Origin: Laspinema olomoucense D3b
GTDB taxonomy: Bacteria > Cyanobacteriota > Cyanobacteriia > Cyanobacteriales > Laspinemataceae
Direction: 5' to 3'
NCBI RefSeq assembly: GCF_025370785.1
Contig: NZ_JAMXFA010000021.1
Coordinates: 1 to 64,000 of the forward strand
DNA: 64,000 nucleotides
Shown here: positions 1 to 8,951 of the stretch, piece by piece
Layout of the letters: each line of letters begins with the position of its first letter
How positions within the stretch are numbered: position 1 is the first letter of the stretch
Translations under genes and position numbers: made by a program
The notes under the pieces: generated by a model
Database searches by the model: none
What the model saw: the letters and a program-made list of their open reading frames with translations, nothing else
Told to the model about the DNA's origin: nothing

Positions 1-77
1 ATCTCCCCTATCTCCCCTATCTCCCCTATCTCCCCTATCTCCCCCATCTCCCCTATCTCCCCTATCTCCCCTATCTC
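1..77. repeat. 9-bp tandem repeat ATCTCCCCT
   Basis: Eight full copies plus a five-base partial copy of ATCTCCCCT run from the window edge to three bases before the stop of the following minus-strand gene. Copy five ends in C instead of T. The array may continue outside the window. Related purine-rich versions, read on the other strand, occur near 1905-1950 and 22776-22865, so this looks like a dispersed minisatellite family. Copy count and unit are read directly; any function is unknown. Confidence 0.9.
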
Positions 78-79
78 AA

Positions 80-1672
80 TTAGTCCTGCTCATCTAGCAT
101 TCGTTCCAATGCCACGCGATCGACTCGTCGGGGGTAGCGTTTATCCATTGGGATTTTTTCGACGACGCGCAACGCTTCTACATTGGCCCATTGTAGGGAT
201 TCTAGGACGGAGGATAAACTGCGTTGAAATAAGGTGCGATCGCCGCTTTGGTCGGCCATTTCTACAACTAAAGTTCGCTGATAGCGATAGGAAAAAAAGG
301 CGATCCGCTGGACTTCGCGATTGTAATCTACGGCGCATTCTACAGTGAGGGGATAAATCACTCCGAATTTATCTTGAATGCAATCTTGGCAGGGTCCAAG
401 CAACCACAATCGTCCCTGAGAGTCTAAGTATCCTGCATCCCCGGTGCGATGCCATTGTTGGTCCCCGACCCGAAAGTTCATGGGTTCGTCTCCGAGTTCG
501 TTTAAGGTTCGGGTGAGGAAGCGATCGCCTTGCAGCACAATTTCTCCCGGTTCGGAATAAGGGCGGCAGGTGGCTTCAAATTCGGCTTGATTTTGATAGG
601 GGACAACGGGTGCGCCCCATTGGTTGGAAATAATTCTTAACTGAATATCTGGGGCCGGTTTGCCCACGAGTAAGCCTTTTCCCGTCTGCATTTGACTAAC
701 ATCGCTGACTTCAATTTCTCGGCGAGAGAGGCTGGCGATCGCGGCGGTTTCTCCATAAATTGCGATAATTTCTGCTTGGGGTGCAATTTGATTGACTTGA
801 TTAAGCCGACTGGGCAGAACTGGCGTTCCCCAAATAAAAATTTTATACAGCGAGGTTAATAATTCTCTTTTTTTTAGCAACGCTTCGATTAGGTTTTCGA
901 GTAAAGTGGGAGCAGCCACAATCCGAGTGGGTTGATATTTGTTAATGGCATCAATAATCGGTTTTATTTGAGTCATTAAAGGCTTCTGGGTTTGAAACTT
1001 GGGCAATAAACTGGTAACGCCTAAGCCGAGATTAATTAGTCCTAAAAGTGGTTGTAGGGTAATATCTATTTCTCCGGGATGTAATAAAAGAATTTCTCCC
1101 AGTGATTTTTGTTGAACTCCCAAATAATGGTGAGTCAATTCAATAAATTTAAATTGGTCATACAATCCCACAGTAGAGACGATTAATGCTGGAGTTTGTG
1201 GCTCAATTTCGGTAATTTTAGGGTCAGTTTCTAGGGTTTGCGATTTCTGCCAAGAAATGAGGGGGGGGAGGGAAAATCCGATGGTGAATTTCAGCGCAAT
1301 TTTGCGAAAAGCCCGGGAGAAAAACCGCCCAATTAAATTTTTTGTGGTGGTAATGATGGCTTTTGGACGGCACAATGTACAGGCGCGATCGACTTCATCA
1401 GACTTGGCATCTGAATCGAGGATTAAGGCGATCGCACCCAGCCTAAAAATTGCAATGAGCGCCACGTAAAAATCTGTTGACAGGGGCATCATCAGCAAGA
1501 CGGTATCTCCCGTCTGCACCCCTTTTTGTCGCAACAGCGTAACTCCCCTCCGCGCCCTCAACTCCAAGTCTGCAAAACTCACCCTGCCTCTGGCACCGCG
1601 TCGCATCTCCAGGATGGCTGGAGTTTCTGGGGTTTCTTCAACTTGTTTGTGTAAAATTTCGGCAATATTCAT
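80..1672 (-). CDS. AMP-binding (ANL superfamily) ligase homologue with degenerate P-loop
   Basis: A 530-residue protein with the overall plan of an acyl-CoA synthetase/AMP-dependent ligase. It has an N-terminal phosphopantetheine-ligase-like start (MNIAEILHKQVEETPETPAI), a YGETAA segment at the place of the A5 motif, TGDAGYLDSQGRLWLLG corresponding to motif A7, and a C-terminal MDKRYPRRVDRVAL that fits motif A10 with its lysine. The glycine-rich A3 loop (normally [ST]GTTGxPKG) is replaced by a stretch around residues 165-185 with VSTVGLYDQF, so ATP binding is doubtful. The shape resembles OleC-type or fatty-acid ligases, but the substrate cannot be read. It could be a non-catalytic paralogue or an enzyme with an altered nucleotide loop. 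Start is the ATG whose complement lies at 1670-1672. No close co-directional neighbour is visible. Confidence 0.8.
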   Translation of the reverse strand: MNIAEILHKQVEETPETPAILEMRRGARGRVSFADLELRARRGVTLLRQKGVQTGDTVLLMMPLSTDFYVALIAIFRLGAIALILDSDAKSDEVDRACTLCRPKAIITTTKNLIGRFFSRAFRKIALKFTIGFSLPPLISWQKSQTLETDPKITEIEPQTPALIVSTVGLYDQFKFIELTHHYLGVQQKSLGEILLLHPGEIDITLQPLLGLINLGLGVTSLLPKFQTQKPLMTQIKPIIDAINKYQPTRIVAAPTLLENLIEALLKKRELLTSLYKIFIWGTPVLPSRLNQVNQIAPQAEIIAIYGETAAIASLSRREIEVSDVSQMQTGKGLLVGKPAPDIQLRIISNQWGAPVVPYQNQAEFEATCRPYSEPGEIVLQGDRFLTRTLNELGDEPMNFRVGDQQWHRTGDAGYLDSQGRLWLLGPCQDCIQDKFGVIYPLTVECAVDYNREVQRIAFFSYRYQRTLVVEMADQSGDRTLFQRSLSSVLESLQWANVEALRVVEKIPMDKRYPRRVDRVALERMLDEQD

Positions 1673-2303
1673 CGCTCAAGGAGTGGGATAAAGGCAGGCG
1701 TTGATTCGCCATTTTAAGCCAGCAACAGGGCTGGAAACTACATCGGCATCCCGCTCGCCACGGGAATTTAAGGGGTGGATAAAAATTGTTTTGATTGGGC
1801 TATTTTAGAAATATATCCTATGAAGTGACCCCTTGGGAAATCCGAACGGCCAATTTAACAGAGATACCACAAGTGCAAGCGGGTAGCCTCTAGCCCGAGA
1901 GGGAGATGGGGGGATAGGGGAGATAGGGAGGATAGGGAGGATGGGGGAGGAATGGAAATGAGCAAGGTCGTTTTTATATCGACCGAATAAGATAAAATGG
2001 AAATCTTTATTAGGATTTTTCAAGGGAATGATAACCGATTTCATTTTAAAGGATAATGGAAACAATTATTGGGCCAATCTGTGCAAGTAGGGGTCGGTCA
2101 ATTGAGCAGATGTATCCTGAGTCACAATTTAACCCTGCCCATTGAGATTACAATTTTTCCTTAATGTCCCCGGTCCGGATTTGATTCAACTCCAAAGGGG
2201 AAAACCAGCCCTGATCATACCTGATAAATGTCCTGAATTCTAATAAAAATTCGGTTAAACTGCTAATTGATGTCGTACATTCCTCTATAATCTGTTTAAT
2301 CTC
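1673..2303. other. Intergenic region between ligase homologue and pyk
   Basis: No convincing gene. A purine-rich stretch at about 1903-1951 (repeats of GGGGAGATA/GGGAGGATA) is the complement-type version of the 9-bp array at the window start. The rest is AT-rich leader sequence for pyk. Confidence 0.6.
2286..2291 (+). promoter_or_regulatory. Candidate -10 box for pyk
   Basis: A perfect TATAAT lies 12 bases before the pyk ATG at 2304. No good -35 hexamer is seen at the usual spacing (best is TAATTG, 16 bases upstream). If used, the transcript would start within a few bases of the ATG and have almost no leader, which agrees with the absence of a Shine-Dalgarno sequence. Confidence 0.3.
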
Positions 2304-3725
2304 ATGCGTAAAACGAAGATTATCTGCACTCTGGGTCCGGCTAGTTGCGATCGCAATACCATTAAACAAATGGTTCTGGCGGGAATGGATGTAGCTCGCT
2401 TAAACTTCTCCCACGGTGAGTATGCCACTCACGAACAAAATATCCGCACCATTCGCGAAGTCTCCGCCGAATTAAATAAACCGATCGCGATTATGCAGGA
2501 TTTGCAAGGTCCGAAAATCCGCGTCGGAGAAATGGAAACCGGGGTGGTTCTCCATCCTGGGGATCAAACCATCATTACCATGCTAGAGGTATTGGGCAAT
2601 GCTGAACGCTTTAGTTCAACCTATAAAGGATTAGCCCATGATGTTAAAGAAGGAGATTCAATTCTCATTGATGATGGTCTGATTTGCATCCAAGCTAATC
2701 GTATTTATGAGAAAGAAATTTACGGAACAGTAATTTATGGGGGCCCGGTCAAAAGCCACAAGGGAATTAACCTCCGACATTCTTCAATTTCTGCGCCAGC
2801 CATGACCCAAAAGGATATTGAAGATTTGAATTTTGGCTTAGAGCAAAACATTGATTATGTGGCCCTCTCTTTCGTGCGGGAAGCCTCAGATATCAAAGAA
2901 GTAAAAGGAGCAATTAGGCGCAAGGATAAATACGCTCATGTTATTGCTAAAATCGAGCGCCATGAAGCCTTAGAGTGTTTAGAAGAGATTGTAGAAACGG
3001 CAGACGTTGTGATGGTAGCCCGGGGAGATTTAGGGGTGGAAATTCCCTTAGAACGGGTTCCTACCCTCCAAAAATCGATTTTACAGGCCTGTAGAAATCA
3101 TCAAAAACCTGTGATTGTCGCCACTCAAATGTTAGAGTCTATGATTCATAATCCGCGCCCGACCCGTGCGGAAGTATCGGACATTGCTAATGCGATTTAT
3201 GATGGAGCAGATGCGCTGATGCTGTCGGGAGAAACAGCAGTGGGAGATTATCCCATTGAATCGGTCAGAACAATGGCGCTGATTGCCGAAACTGCCGAGG
3301 CTCAGTTAACCACTTCCCGACAATATGTCACGGGAATTGAGGCATATTCGATTGGGAATTCGGTGGTCCATGCAGGCTGCCAACTGGCTGAAAACCTCCA
3401 TGCCAAGGCGCTAATTTGCTTTACTGAACATGGATTCACAGCCCGGTTATTGTCGAAATATCGCCAATCTATCCCAGCGATCGCCGTCACTACCGATGAG
3501 TTTATTCAACGGCGCATCGCTCTATATTGGGGGTTGCAATCCTTGCAACTCCAAGAGGTTTCTAATACCGATGAAATGATTGTTTTATTAGAAAAAACAG
3601 TTTTGGAACAACAACTGGTCGAAAAAGGAGATCTGGTTGTCATTATTGCTGGGTTACCCCTTCCTATTACCGGGGTAACTAACTTGATTAAAGTGCATCG
3701 CATAGGGGAAAGTTATGCCGTTTAA
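2304..3725 (+). CDS. pyk: Pyruvate kinase
   Basis: 473 residues catalysing phosphoenolpyruvate + ADP to pyruvate + ATP, the last step of glycolysis, in the cytosol. Family signatures are clear: N-terminal KTIICTLGPAS-like start (RKTKIICTLGPAS), the active-site segment VIAKIERHEAL with its catalytic lysine, VMVARGDLGVEIPLE, and MLSGETAVGDYP in the barrel, followed by the C-terminal allosteric domain. Length matches the short bacterial type; the extra C-terminal phosphohistidine domain of the roughly 590-residue cyanobacterial isoform is absent, so a second isozyme may exist elsewhere. The ATG at 2304 gives the normal N-terminus. It is followed by a long inverted repeat at 3794-3846 and then by purT on the same strand 268 bases on, so an operon is uncertain. 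Confidence 0.97.
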   Translation: MRKTKIICTLGPASCDRNTIKQMVLAGMDVARLNFSHGEYATHEQNIRTIREVSAELNKPIAIMQDLQGPKIRVGEMETGVVLHPGDQTIITMLEVLGNAERFSSTYKGLAHDVKEGDSILIDDGLICIQANRIYEKEIYGTVIYGGPVKSHKGINLRHSSISAPAMTQKDIEDLNFGLEQNIDYVALSFVREASDIKEVKGAIRRKDKYAHVIAKIERHEALECLEEIVETADVVMVARGDLGVEIPLERVPTLQKSILQACRNHQKPVIVATQMLESMIHNPRPTRAEVSDIANAIYDGADALMLSGETAVGDYPIESVRTMALIAETAEAQLTTSRQYVTGIEAYSIGNSVVHAGCQLAENLHAKALICFTEHGFTARLLSKYRQSIPAIAVTTDEFIQRRIALYWGLQSLQLQEVSNTDEMIVLLEKTVLEQQLVEKGDLVVIIAGLPLPITGVTNLIKVHRIGESYAV

Positions 3726-3793
3726 GGGAAAGAAACGCCCTCTGAGGGAATGATTTTATAATTCCGCACTGATGAGGTACTCATAGCCAGCAC

Positions 3794-3846
3794 GAGTGAA
3801 AGCATCTTGCTCCCCCCACATCCTCGGGAGCAAAATGCTCTCACTC
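3794..3846. repeat. Long imperfect inverted repeat between pyk and purT
   Basis: Arms of 21 bases (3794-3814 and 3826-3846) match with two mismatches around an 11-base loop. No T-run follows, so it is not a standard Rho-independent terminator. It could act as an RNA processing or stabilising hairpin for pyk, or a leader structure for purT. Confidence 0.6.
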
Positions 3847-3993
3847 CCAAAAGAAGGTACGCGGATAACTGTGGGAATGGTGGTAACGCGGTGCAACAGG
3901 AGTTTGGCGTTTGAACCCCGGCTTGCCCTCTGTTGAATTTGAGAATAAACGGTTTAAAATAGTTGGCAGTTTAGTCTATTGGGAATTGGTTCG

Positions 3994-5157
3994 ATGCGTT
4001 TACCCCAAAAATTAATGCTTCTCGGGTCCGGCGAACTCGGGAAAGAATTTACGATCGCCGCTCAACGTCTCGGGAATACAGTCATTGCGGTTGATCGCTA
4101 TGCCAATGCTCCGGCGATGCAAGTGGCGGATTATTCTGAAGTGATTTCTATGCTGAATCCCGATGATTTGGAACGAATCGTAAATCACCATCAGCCTAAT
4201 TTTATTATCCCAGAAATTGAAGCAATTCGCACCGAAAAATTACTCGAATTTGAGAAAGATCGCGGCATTGTGGTCATTCCCACAGCGAAAGCAACAAACT
4301 ACACCATGAATCGCGATCGCATTCGGGAACTCGCTCATCAAGAGTTAGGCATTAGAACCGCTAAATATGCTTATGCCACCACTTTAGAACAATTAATTGC
4401 CGCTTCGGAACAAATCGGCTTTCCCAATGTGGTTAAACCTGTGATGTCTTCTTCGGGGAAAGGACAATCTACCGTTCGCGATCGCAGCGAAGTGGAGGCA
4501 TCCTGGAACTATGCGATCGCCGGTTCCCGTGGCGATACTCAAAAGCTAATTGTTGAGGAATTCATTGAGTTTGAACTGGAAATTACCCTGCTAACAATCC
4601 GCCAATGGGATCATCCCACGTTGTTTTGTCCGGCGATCGGTCATCGTCAGGAACGCGGCGACTATCAAGAATCCTGGCAACCGGCAGATATTTCACCGGA
4701 ACGAGTCCAAGAAGCCGAGGCGATCGCCCAAAAAGTTACCGATGCTTTAGGTGGTGCAGGTATCTTTGGCGTCGAGTTTTTTATCACCAAAAATGAGACC
4801 ATTTTCTCCGAACTCTCCCCCCGTCCCCACGATACCGGCATGGTAACTCTCATCTCCCAAAATCTCAATGAATTTGAGCTTCATCTCAGAGCTATTTTAG
4901 GGCTACCTATTCCCAAAATTGAACAATTTGGTCCTTCTGCCAGTGCAGTTATTTTAGCCCAAGACCATTCAGAATCAATTTCTTATCAAGGGGTAGCCGA
5001 TGCCCTCATCGAACCGGATGTGGATTTAAGATTATTTGGTAAACCCGATTCTCGTCCCTTCCGCCGCATGGGAGTCGCTTTAGCAAAAGGTCAAACCATT
5101 GCAGAAGCAAGGGCAAAAGCAACTCGGGCCGCTAATACCGTGAAAATTAGTAAATAA
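3994..5157 (+). CDS. purT: Formate-dependent phosphoribosylglycinamide formyltransferase (PurT)
   Basis: 387 residues. PurT converts GAR, formate and ATP to formyl-GAR in purine synthesis, bypassing the folate-dependent PurN step. The sequence follows Escherichia coli PurT nearly end to end: [49 protein letters not shown] (ATP-grasp loop), [26 protein letters not shown] and [17 protein letters not shown] (metal-binding and catalytic segment), then the C-terminal [18 protein letters not shown]. An upstream in-frame TTG at 3979 exists, but the ATG at 3994 matches the family N-terminus. The protein is soluble. All expected motifs are intact. The next gene on this strand is about 550 bases away. 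Confidence 0.97.
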   Translation: MRLPQKLMLLGSGELGKEFTIAAQRLGNTVIAVDRYANAPAMQVADYSEVISMLNPDDLERIVNHHQPNFIIPEIEAIRTEKLLEFEKDRGIVVIPTAKATNYTMNRDRIRELAHQELGIRTAKYAYATTLEQLIAASEQIGFPNVVKPVMSSSGKGQSTVRDRSEVEASWNYAIAGSRGDTQKLIVEEFIEFELEITLLTIRQWDHPTLFCPAIGHRQERGDYQESWQPADISPERVQEAEAIAQKVTDALGGAGIFGVEFFITKNETIFSELSPRPHDTGMVTLISQNLNEFELHLRAILGLPIPKIEQFGPSASAVILAQDHSESISYQGVADALIEPDVDLRLFGKPDSRPFRRMGVALAKGQTIAEARAKATRAANTVKISK

Positions 5158-5471
5158 TCCCAGAAAAATCCTAGGGACTCGGTACAGCAGGCATGAAACC
5201 CTCCGGTTTTTTATTCCATTTCTGCCCCGAAACAGTAAATTTAGGCTAAAAATCGGGTTTCTGACTCCTGCTGATTTAATCTGATACTGATGCCCTAGGT
5301 CCATAGCCCGCACAGGCGCTCTAACGGTAAGAATAAATGTTTCAACTCCAGATTATGCCTAACTATGTCTGGGGGATGAGGGAGAAATCTCTCTCCTGAG
5401 AGAGTATATTTTCCTTTTATTTTTGCATACTATTAGGAGTTTCTAAATAAACCCTCCTACTATCGGCGTGC
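5158..5471. other. Intergenic region with possible small RNA upstream of a terminator
   Basis: No open frame is convincing. A TATATT lies at about 5407-5412. A weak hairpin TAGGAG/CTCCTA lies around 5430-5460, directly before the strong terminator at 5472-5507. The arrangement could be a short noncoding transcript or simply the purT 3' untranslated region. Confidence 0.3.
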
Positions 5472-5507
5472 CTTAGTCTTGGCTTCTGTCAAGACTAAGC
5501 ATTTTTT
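5472..5507 (+). terminator. Rho-independent terminator
   Basis: Perfect 10-bp stem CTTAGTCTTG (5472-5481) / CAAGACTAAG (5490-5499) with an 8-base loop, followed by CATTTTTT. It terminates either the purT transcript, 315 bases after its stop, or an independent small RNA. Confidence 0.85.
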
Positions 5508-5707
5508 CATTGCTTCAGTTGAGAGGATAGCCGAGGATATTTAGAAGCCCGAAACCGAGAGCAAGCCTTAATTATTTTTAAAATATTAATTTTTTTCCCC
5601 TATTCTACATCCCTACTGATATTTTGGAAAATCTTTCACCCAAGGAGTTAGAGCAACTCCCTAAGTCCGGCAATAAATTAGAAATAAATCAAGGAGAATC
5701 CCCGAAA

Positions 5708-6496
5708 ATGTTTAACCCTTTAAAAGTTACCCTAACTTTGATGACATCTGGCCTCTTTGCCTTAATGCTCCCTGTTTCCAAGGGAGCGATCGCCCAAGAA
5801 TATCCAGGCTGTTTTATGATCGATTCTTCCGGCCAAGCCAGGAATCTCAATAACCTCTGTCAACCCCCGTTGCAAACTGCCACACCGGGGGGCCAAATCC
5901 CCGGACAACCGGGCAATGTCCCCGGGGGAGAGGCAGCAGCGCCCGGTCAAGTCCAAACCCTCCCTGATGGCACAACTGTTCAAATCCTCCCCGATGGCAC
6001 GAGGGTGATAAATGGGACGGGTTCTGCCCCGATTCAAACAGTGCCTGGACAGCCCACCCAAGGAACTCCCACTCAGCAGCAGGTTCCCATAGGAACTCCC
6101 ACTCAGCAGCAGGTTCCCATAGGAACTCCCACTCAGCAGCAGGTTCCCACCGGAACTCCCACTCAGCAGCAGGTTCCCACCGGAACTCCCACTCAGCAGC
6201 AGGTTCCCATAGGAACTCCCACTCAGCAGCAGGTTCCCATAGGGACTCCTACTCAGCAGCAGGTTCCCATAGGAACTCCCACTCAGCAGCAGGTTCCCAT
6301 AGGGACTCCCACTCAGCAGCAGGTTCCCATAGGAACTCCCACTCAGCAGCAGGTTCCCATAGGGACTCCCACTCAAACGATTCCGGGGGATTTTCAAGTT
6401 AATCCTGGAGTTCAGCAGCAAGTGAATCCCGGAGTTCAGCAGCAAATTAGTCCCGGAGTTCAGCAACAACCGACGGTTAGTCCCGGAGTACAGTAA
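5708..6496 (+). CDS. Secreted Pro/Gln-rich repeat protein
   Basis: 262 residues from the ATG at 5708, which has AAGGAG about ten bases upstream; an in-frame TTG at 5624 is less likely. An N-terminal signal peptide is clear (basic start MFNPLK, hydrophobic core LMTSGLFALMLPV, then GAIAQ as probable cleavage site near residue 30). The mature part has a short region with two cysteines (CF...NNLCQP), then PDGT repeats, ten perfect-length copies of GTPTQQQVP[IT] plus a partial one, and a C-terminal run of VNPGVQQQ-type repeats. The composition suggests an extended, disordered extracellular or periplasmic polypeptide. No known domain is recognised and no function is claimed. It lies 203 bases upstream of an ABC exporter gene on the same strand, with no evidence of a link. 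Confidence 0.75.
   Translation: MFNPLKVTLTLMTSGLFALMLPVSKGAIAQEYPGCFMIDSSGQARNLNNLCQPPLQTATPGGQIPGQPGNVPGGEAAAPGQVQTLPDGTTVQILPDGTRVINGTGSAPIQTVPGQPTQGTPTQQQVPIGTPTQQQVPIGTPTQQQVPTGTPTQQQVPTGTPTQQQVPIGTPTQQQVPIGTPTQQQVPIGTPTQQQVPIGTPTQQQVPIGTPTQQQVPIGTPTQTIPGDFQVNPGVQQQVNPGVQQQISPGVQQQPTVSPGVQ
6061..6378 (+). repeat. 30-bp coding tandem repeat, 10 copies plus a partial
   Basis: Ten exact 30-bp units (consensus starts GGAACTCCCACTCAGCAGCA) encode GTPTQQQVP followed by I or T. Units differ only at a few sites: ACC versus ATA for the last codon, GGG versus GGA, and CCT versus CCC. The near identity at the DNA level indicates recent expansion or homogenisation. It lies entirely within the secreted repeat protein gene. 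Confidence 0.95.
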
Positions 6497-6699
6497 AGGT
6501 TAGAAACCGGGTTTTTTACGAATCCGCAACCCATCGGGGCCAAAAACTCGGTTTCTTCTCCCGGGGATTTAAAAGGGTGCAGATGTTCCAGCAGTTCAAG
6601 GCAAAACACTGCATTATCATCCCAGGCAAGCTGATTGCGTATGATAGAGGCAGACCTTCAACCCCCATAACGATAAATTCCGTGTCAGTCAATCGCACT

Positions 6700-8475
6700 A
6701 TGACCCGTAAGCATTCAGGGCATCCCTTGGGGCGTCTGCTGGAATATGGACATCAATATCGCGTTCAAATCTGGCAGGCGATCGCCTGTTCTATTCTCAA
6801 TAAATTGTTTGACTTGGCACCTCCAGCCCTGATTGGGGCGGCAGTGGATGTAGTCGTCAATGAAGAAAACTCTTTTGTTGCCCAATTTGGGGTGACCGAT
6901 GTCTTTGGACAATTGCTGATTCTCAGTGGGCTTACCTTTATTGTCTGGGTGTTGGAATCGGTCTTTCAGTATGCTTACGATCGCCTTTGGCGGAATCTAG
7001 CCCAAACCCTACAACATGATTTACGCCTGGATGTTTACCGCCACTTACAAGACCTCGACCTAGCCTATTTTGAGGAGCGTTCTACCGGCGGGTTTATGTC
7101 TATCTTAAATGATGATATTAACCAATTAGAACGCTTTTTAGATGTTGGGGCCAATGAAATTCTCCAGGTGGTCACGACGGTGATTATCATTGGCACAGTC
7201 TTTTTTGTTTTAGCGCCGACGGTGGCATGGATGGCACTGTTGCCCATGCCTTTTATTATCTGGGGTTCGATCGCCTTCCAGAAATTGCTCACTCCTCGCT
7301 ATGCTGAGGTTCGAGAACAAGTCAGTTTACTCAATAGCCAACTGAGCAATAATTTAAGTGGAATTACCACCATTAAAAGCTATACCGCTGAGGTTTATGA
7401 AAGCAAACGCATCGGACGATTGAGCGAAAATTATCGCCAAAGCAATCGACGGGCAATTGCCTTGTCTGCTGCTTTTATTCCTTTAATTAGAATCATCATT
7501 CTGGTGGCTTTTACCGCTACTTTGTTGTTTGGCGGTCTGGCTACGGTAGAAGGGAATCTAGCAGTGGGAACTTATAGTGTTTTAATCTTTTTAACTCAGC
7601 GGTTATTATGGCCGTTAACACGGTTAGGTCAGACTTTAGATTTGTATCAACGGGCAACGGCTTCTGTAGCGCGAGTGATGAATTTATTAGAGACACCGAT
7701 CGCCACCCATCCGGGGAATAAACCGTTACCGATTCAAACGGTACGCGGCGAAATTCAATGGCGGGATGTTAGCTTTGCCTATTTTGAGCGCAATCCGGTG
7801 ATTAATCACTTATCCCTAGAGATTCCAGCAGGAAAAACTATTGCTTTAGTGGGGGCGACAGGTTCGGGGAAAAGTACCGTAGTGAAACTGTTGCTGCGAC
7901 TGTATGAAATCCAGTCGGGTAGTATTACTTTAGATGGGATAGAGTTGCGCGATATTCAGTTGCAGGATTTGCGACGGGCGATCGGGTTAGTCAGTCAGGA
8001 TGTATTTTTATTTCATGGGACTGTTGCTGAAAATATCATTTATGGCAGTTTTGATGCCCGCTATGAAGATGCAATTGAGGCAGCAAAACTCGCAGAAGCC
8101 CATGATTTTATTATGGAACTGCCTCAAGGGTATGACACCATTGTAGGGGAGAGGGGGCAGAAACTTTCCGGGGGACAGCGACAACGATTGGCGATCGCCC
8201 GGGCCCTGTTGAAAAATCCGCCGATTTTGATTTTAGATGAAGCGACATCAGCGGTGGATAATGAAACAGAAGCGGCGATCGGGCGTTCTTTGGACCGAAT
8301 TACTCAAAACCGCACGACCATCGCGATCGCCCATCGTCTCTCGACTATCCGAAATGCGGATTGCATTTATGTCATGGATCGGGGAGAATTGGTAGAACGC
8401 GGCACTCATGAGGAACTCCTGGAACGAGGAGGGATTTATGCAGGGTTATGGCGCGTGCAAATGGGTTTAAAGTAA
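6700..8475 (+). CDS. ABC exporter, fused permease and ATPase
   Basis: 591 residues from ATG 6700. The in-frame ATG at 6577 would add 41 residues without family character. An N-terminal membrane domain of about six helices (roughly residues 20-320) is followed by the nucleotide-binding domain. Walker A is GATGSGKST, the Q-loop region is LVSQDVFLF, the signature is LSGGQRQR, Walker B is ILILDEATSAVD and the H-loop is AHRLSTI. This is the homodimeric type I exporter architecture (MsbA/LmrA-like); the substrate (lipid, peptide or drug) cannot be told. A downstream 145-residue gene starts 36 bases after the stop, suggesting co-transcription. Confidence 0.93.
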   Translation: MTRKHSGHPLGRLLEYGHQYRVQIWQAIACSILNKLFDLAPPALIGAAVDVVVNEENSFVAQFGVTDVFGQLLILSGLTFIVWVLESVFQYAYDRLWRNLAQTLQHDLRLDVYRHLQDLDLAYFEERSTGGFMSILNDDINQLERFLDVGANEILQVVTTVIIIGTVFFVLAPTVAWMALLPMPFIIWGSIAFQKLLTPRYAEVREQVSLLNSQLSNNLSGITTIKSYTAEVYESKRIGRLSENYRQSNRRAIALSAAFIPLIRIIILVAFTATLLFGGLATVEGNLAVGTYSVLIFLTQRLLWPLTRLGQTLDLYQRATASVARVMNLLETPIATHPGNKPLPIQTVRGEIQWRDVSFAYFERNPVINHLSLEIPAGKTIALVGATGSGKSTVVKLLLRLYEIQSGSITLDGIELRDIQLQDLRRAIGLVSQDVFLFHGTVAENIIYGSFDARYEDAIEAAKLAEAHDFIMELPQGYDTIVGERGQKLSGGQRQRLAIARALLKNPPILILDEATSAVDNETEAAIGRSLDRITQNRTTIAIAHRLSTIRNADCIYVMDRGELVERGTHEELLERGGIYAGLWRVQMGLK

Positions 8476-8510
8476 TCCAATCATCCAATCGCAACACAAG
8501 AGAAATAGCA

Positions 8511-8948
8511 ATGACTGGTTTTTTACCGGGGAACCTTCAGCCAGAGAAAGTCGAGGACCGATGGCGTTATGAATTAGCTGATTTTGCCAAAGCTCACCAA
8601 CAGGAATTGGCAGCTCTTTCCTGGGGCCTATGGCTGGAAAATCAACATAACGGCAGCGTGATGGGAATCGACTTGCAACCCACTCCGCATTTTATTTACT
8701 GCCCAAAAGAGGCGGTACTTAAACTCAATGAAACCGTGGGGAGTTTCTTACAAGAAGTCGTGGGAATTGTCGAGGGGTTTAATCCAGAAACTGAGGTTCT
8801 CCTCGTCGGGATTAATCAAGGGCAGCTAAAGGTGATAGAATTTGTCACTGAACCACCCCCTCCCCAATGTTTTGAAATGATATCTACCGATGTGGATACG
8901 TTATTGGACCGATTAGAACAGGGTCTGCAAGAACGGGTGAAAGGGTAA
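8511..8948 (+). CDS. Conserved hypothetical protein
   Basis: 145 residues from the ATG at 8511, 36 bases after the ABC exporter stop; the longer frame from 8448 overlaps the exporter gene and is less likely. The protein is soluble and acidic, with no signal peptide or membrane helix. Sequence such as WRYELADFAKAHQQELAALSWGLW and the closing TDVDTLLDRLEQGLQERVKG look like a genuine alpha/beta fold, but I do not recognise a named family. It ends three bases before the stop of the convergent kinase gene at 8952. Position suggests an operon with the exporter; function is unknown. Confidence 0.7.
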   Translation: MTGFLPGNLQPEKVEDRWRYELADFAKAHQQELAALSWGLWLENQHNGSVMGIDLQPTPHFIYCPKEAVLKLNETVGSFLQEVVGIVEGFNPETEVLLVGINQGQLKVIEFVTEPPPPQCFEMISTDVDTLLDRLEQGLQERVKG

Positions 8949-8951
8949 GAG

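Noticed and set aside
3879-3891. GGTGGTAACGCGG, one base from the T-box antiterminator word, upstream of purT
   Set aside because: T-box leaders are essentially unknown in cyanobacteria, purT is not an amino-acid gene, and no specifier stem or terminator follows.
6061-6378. Regular 30-bp repeats that could suggest a CRISPR array
   Set aside because: Units are directly adjacent without spacers and are in frame inside a coding region.
5762-6469. Long open frame antisense to the secreted repeat protein
   Set aside because: It is created by the repeats; the plus-strand frame has the signal peptide and ribosome-binding site.
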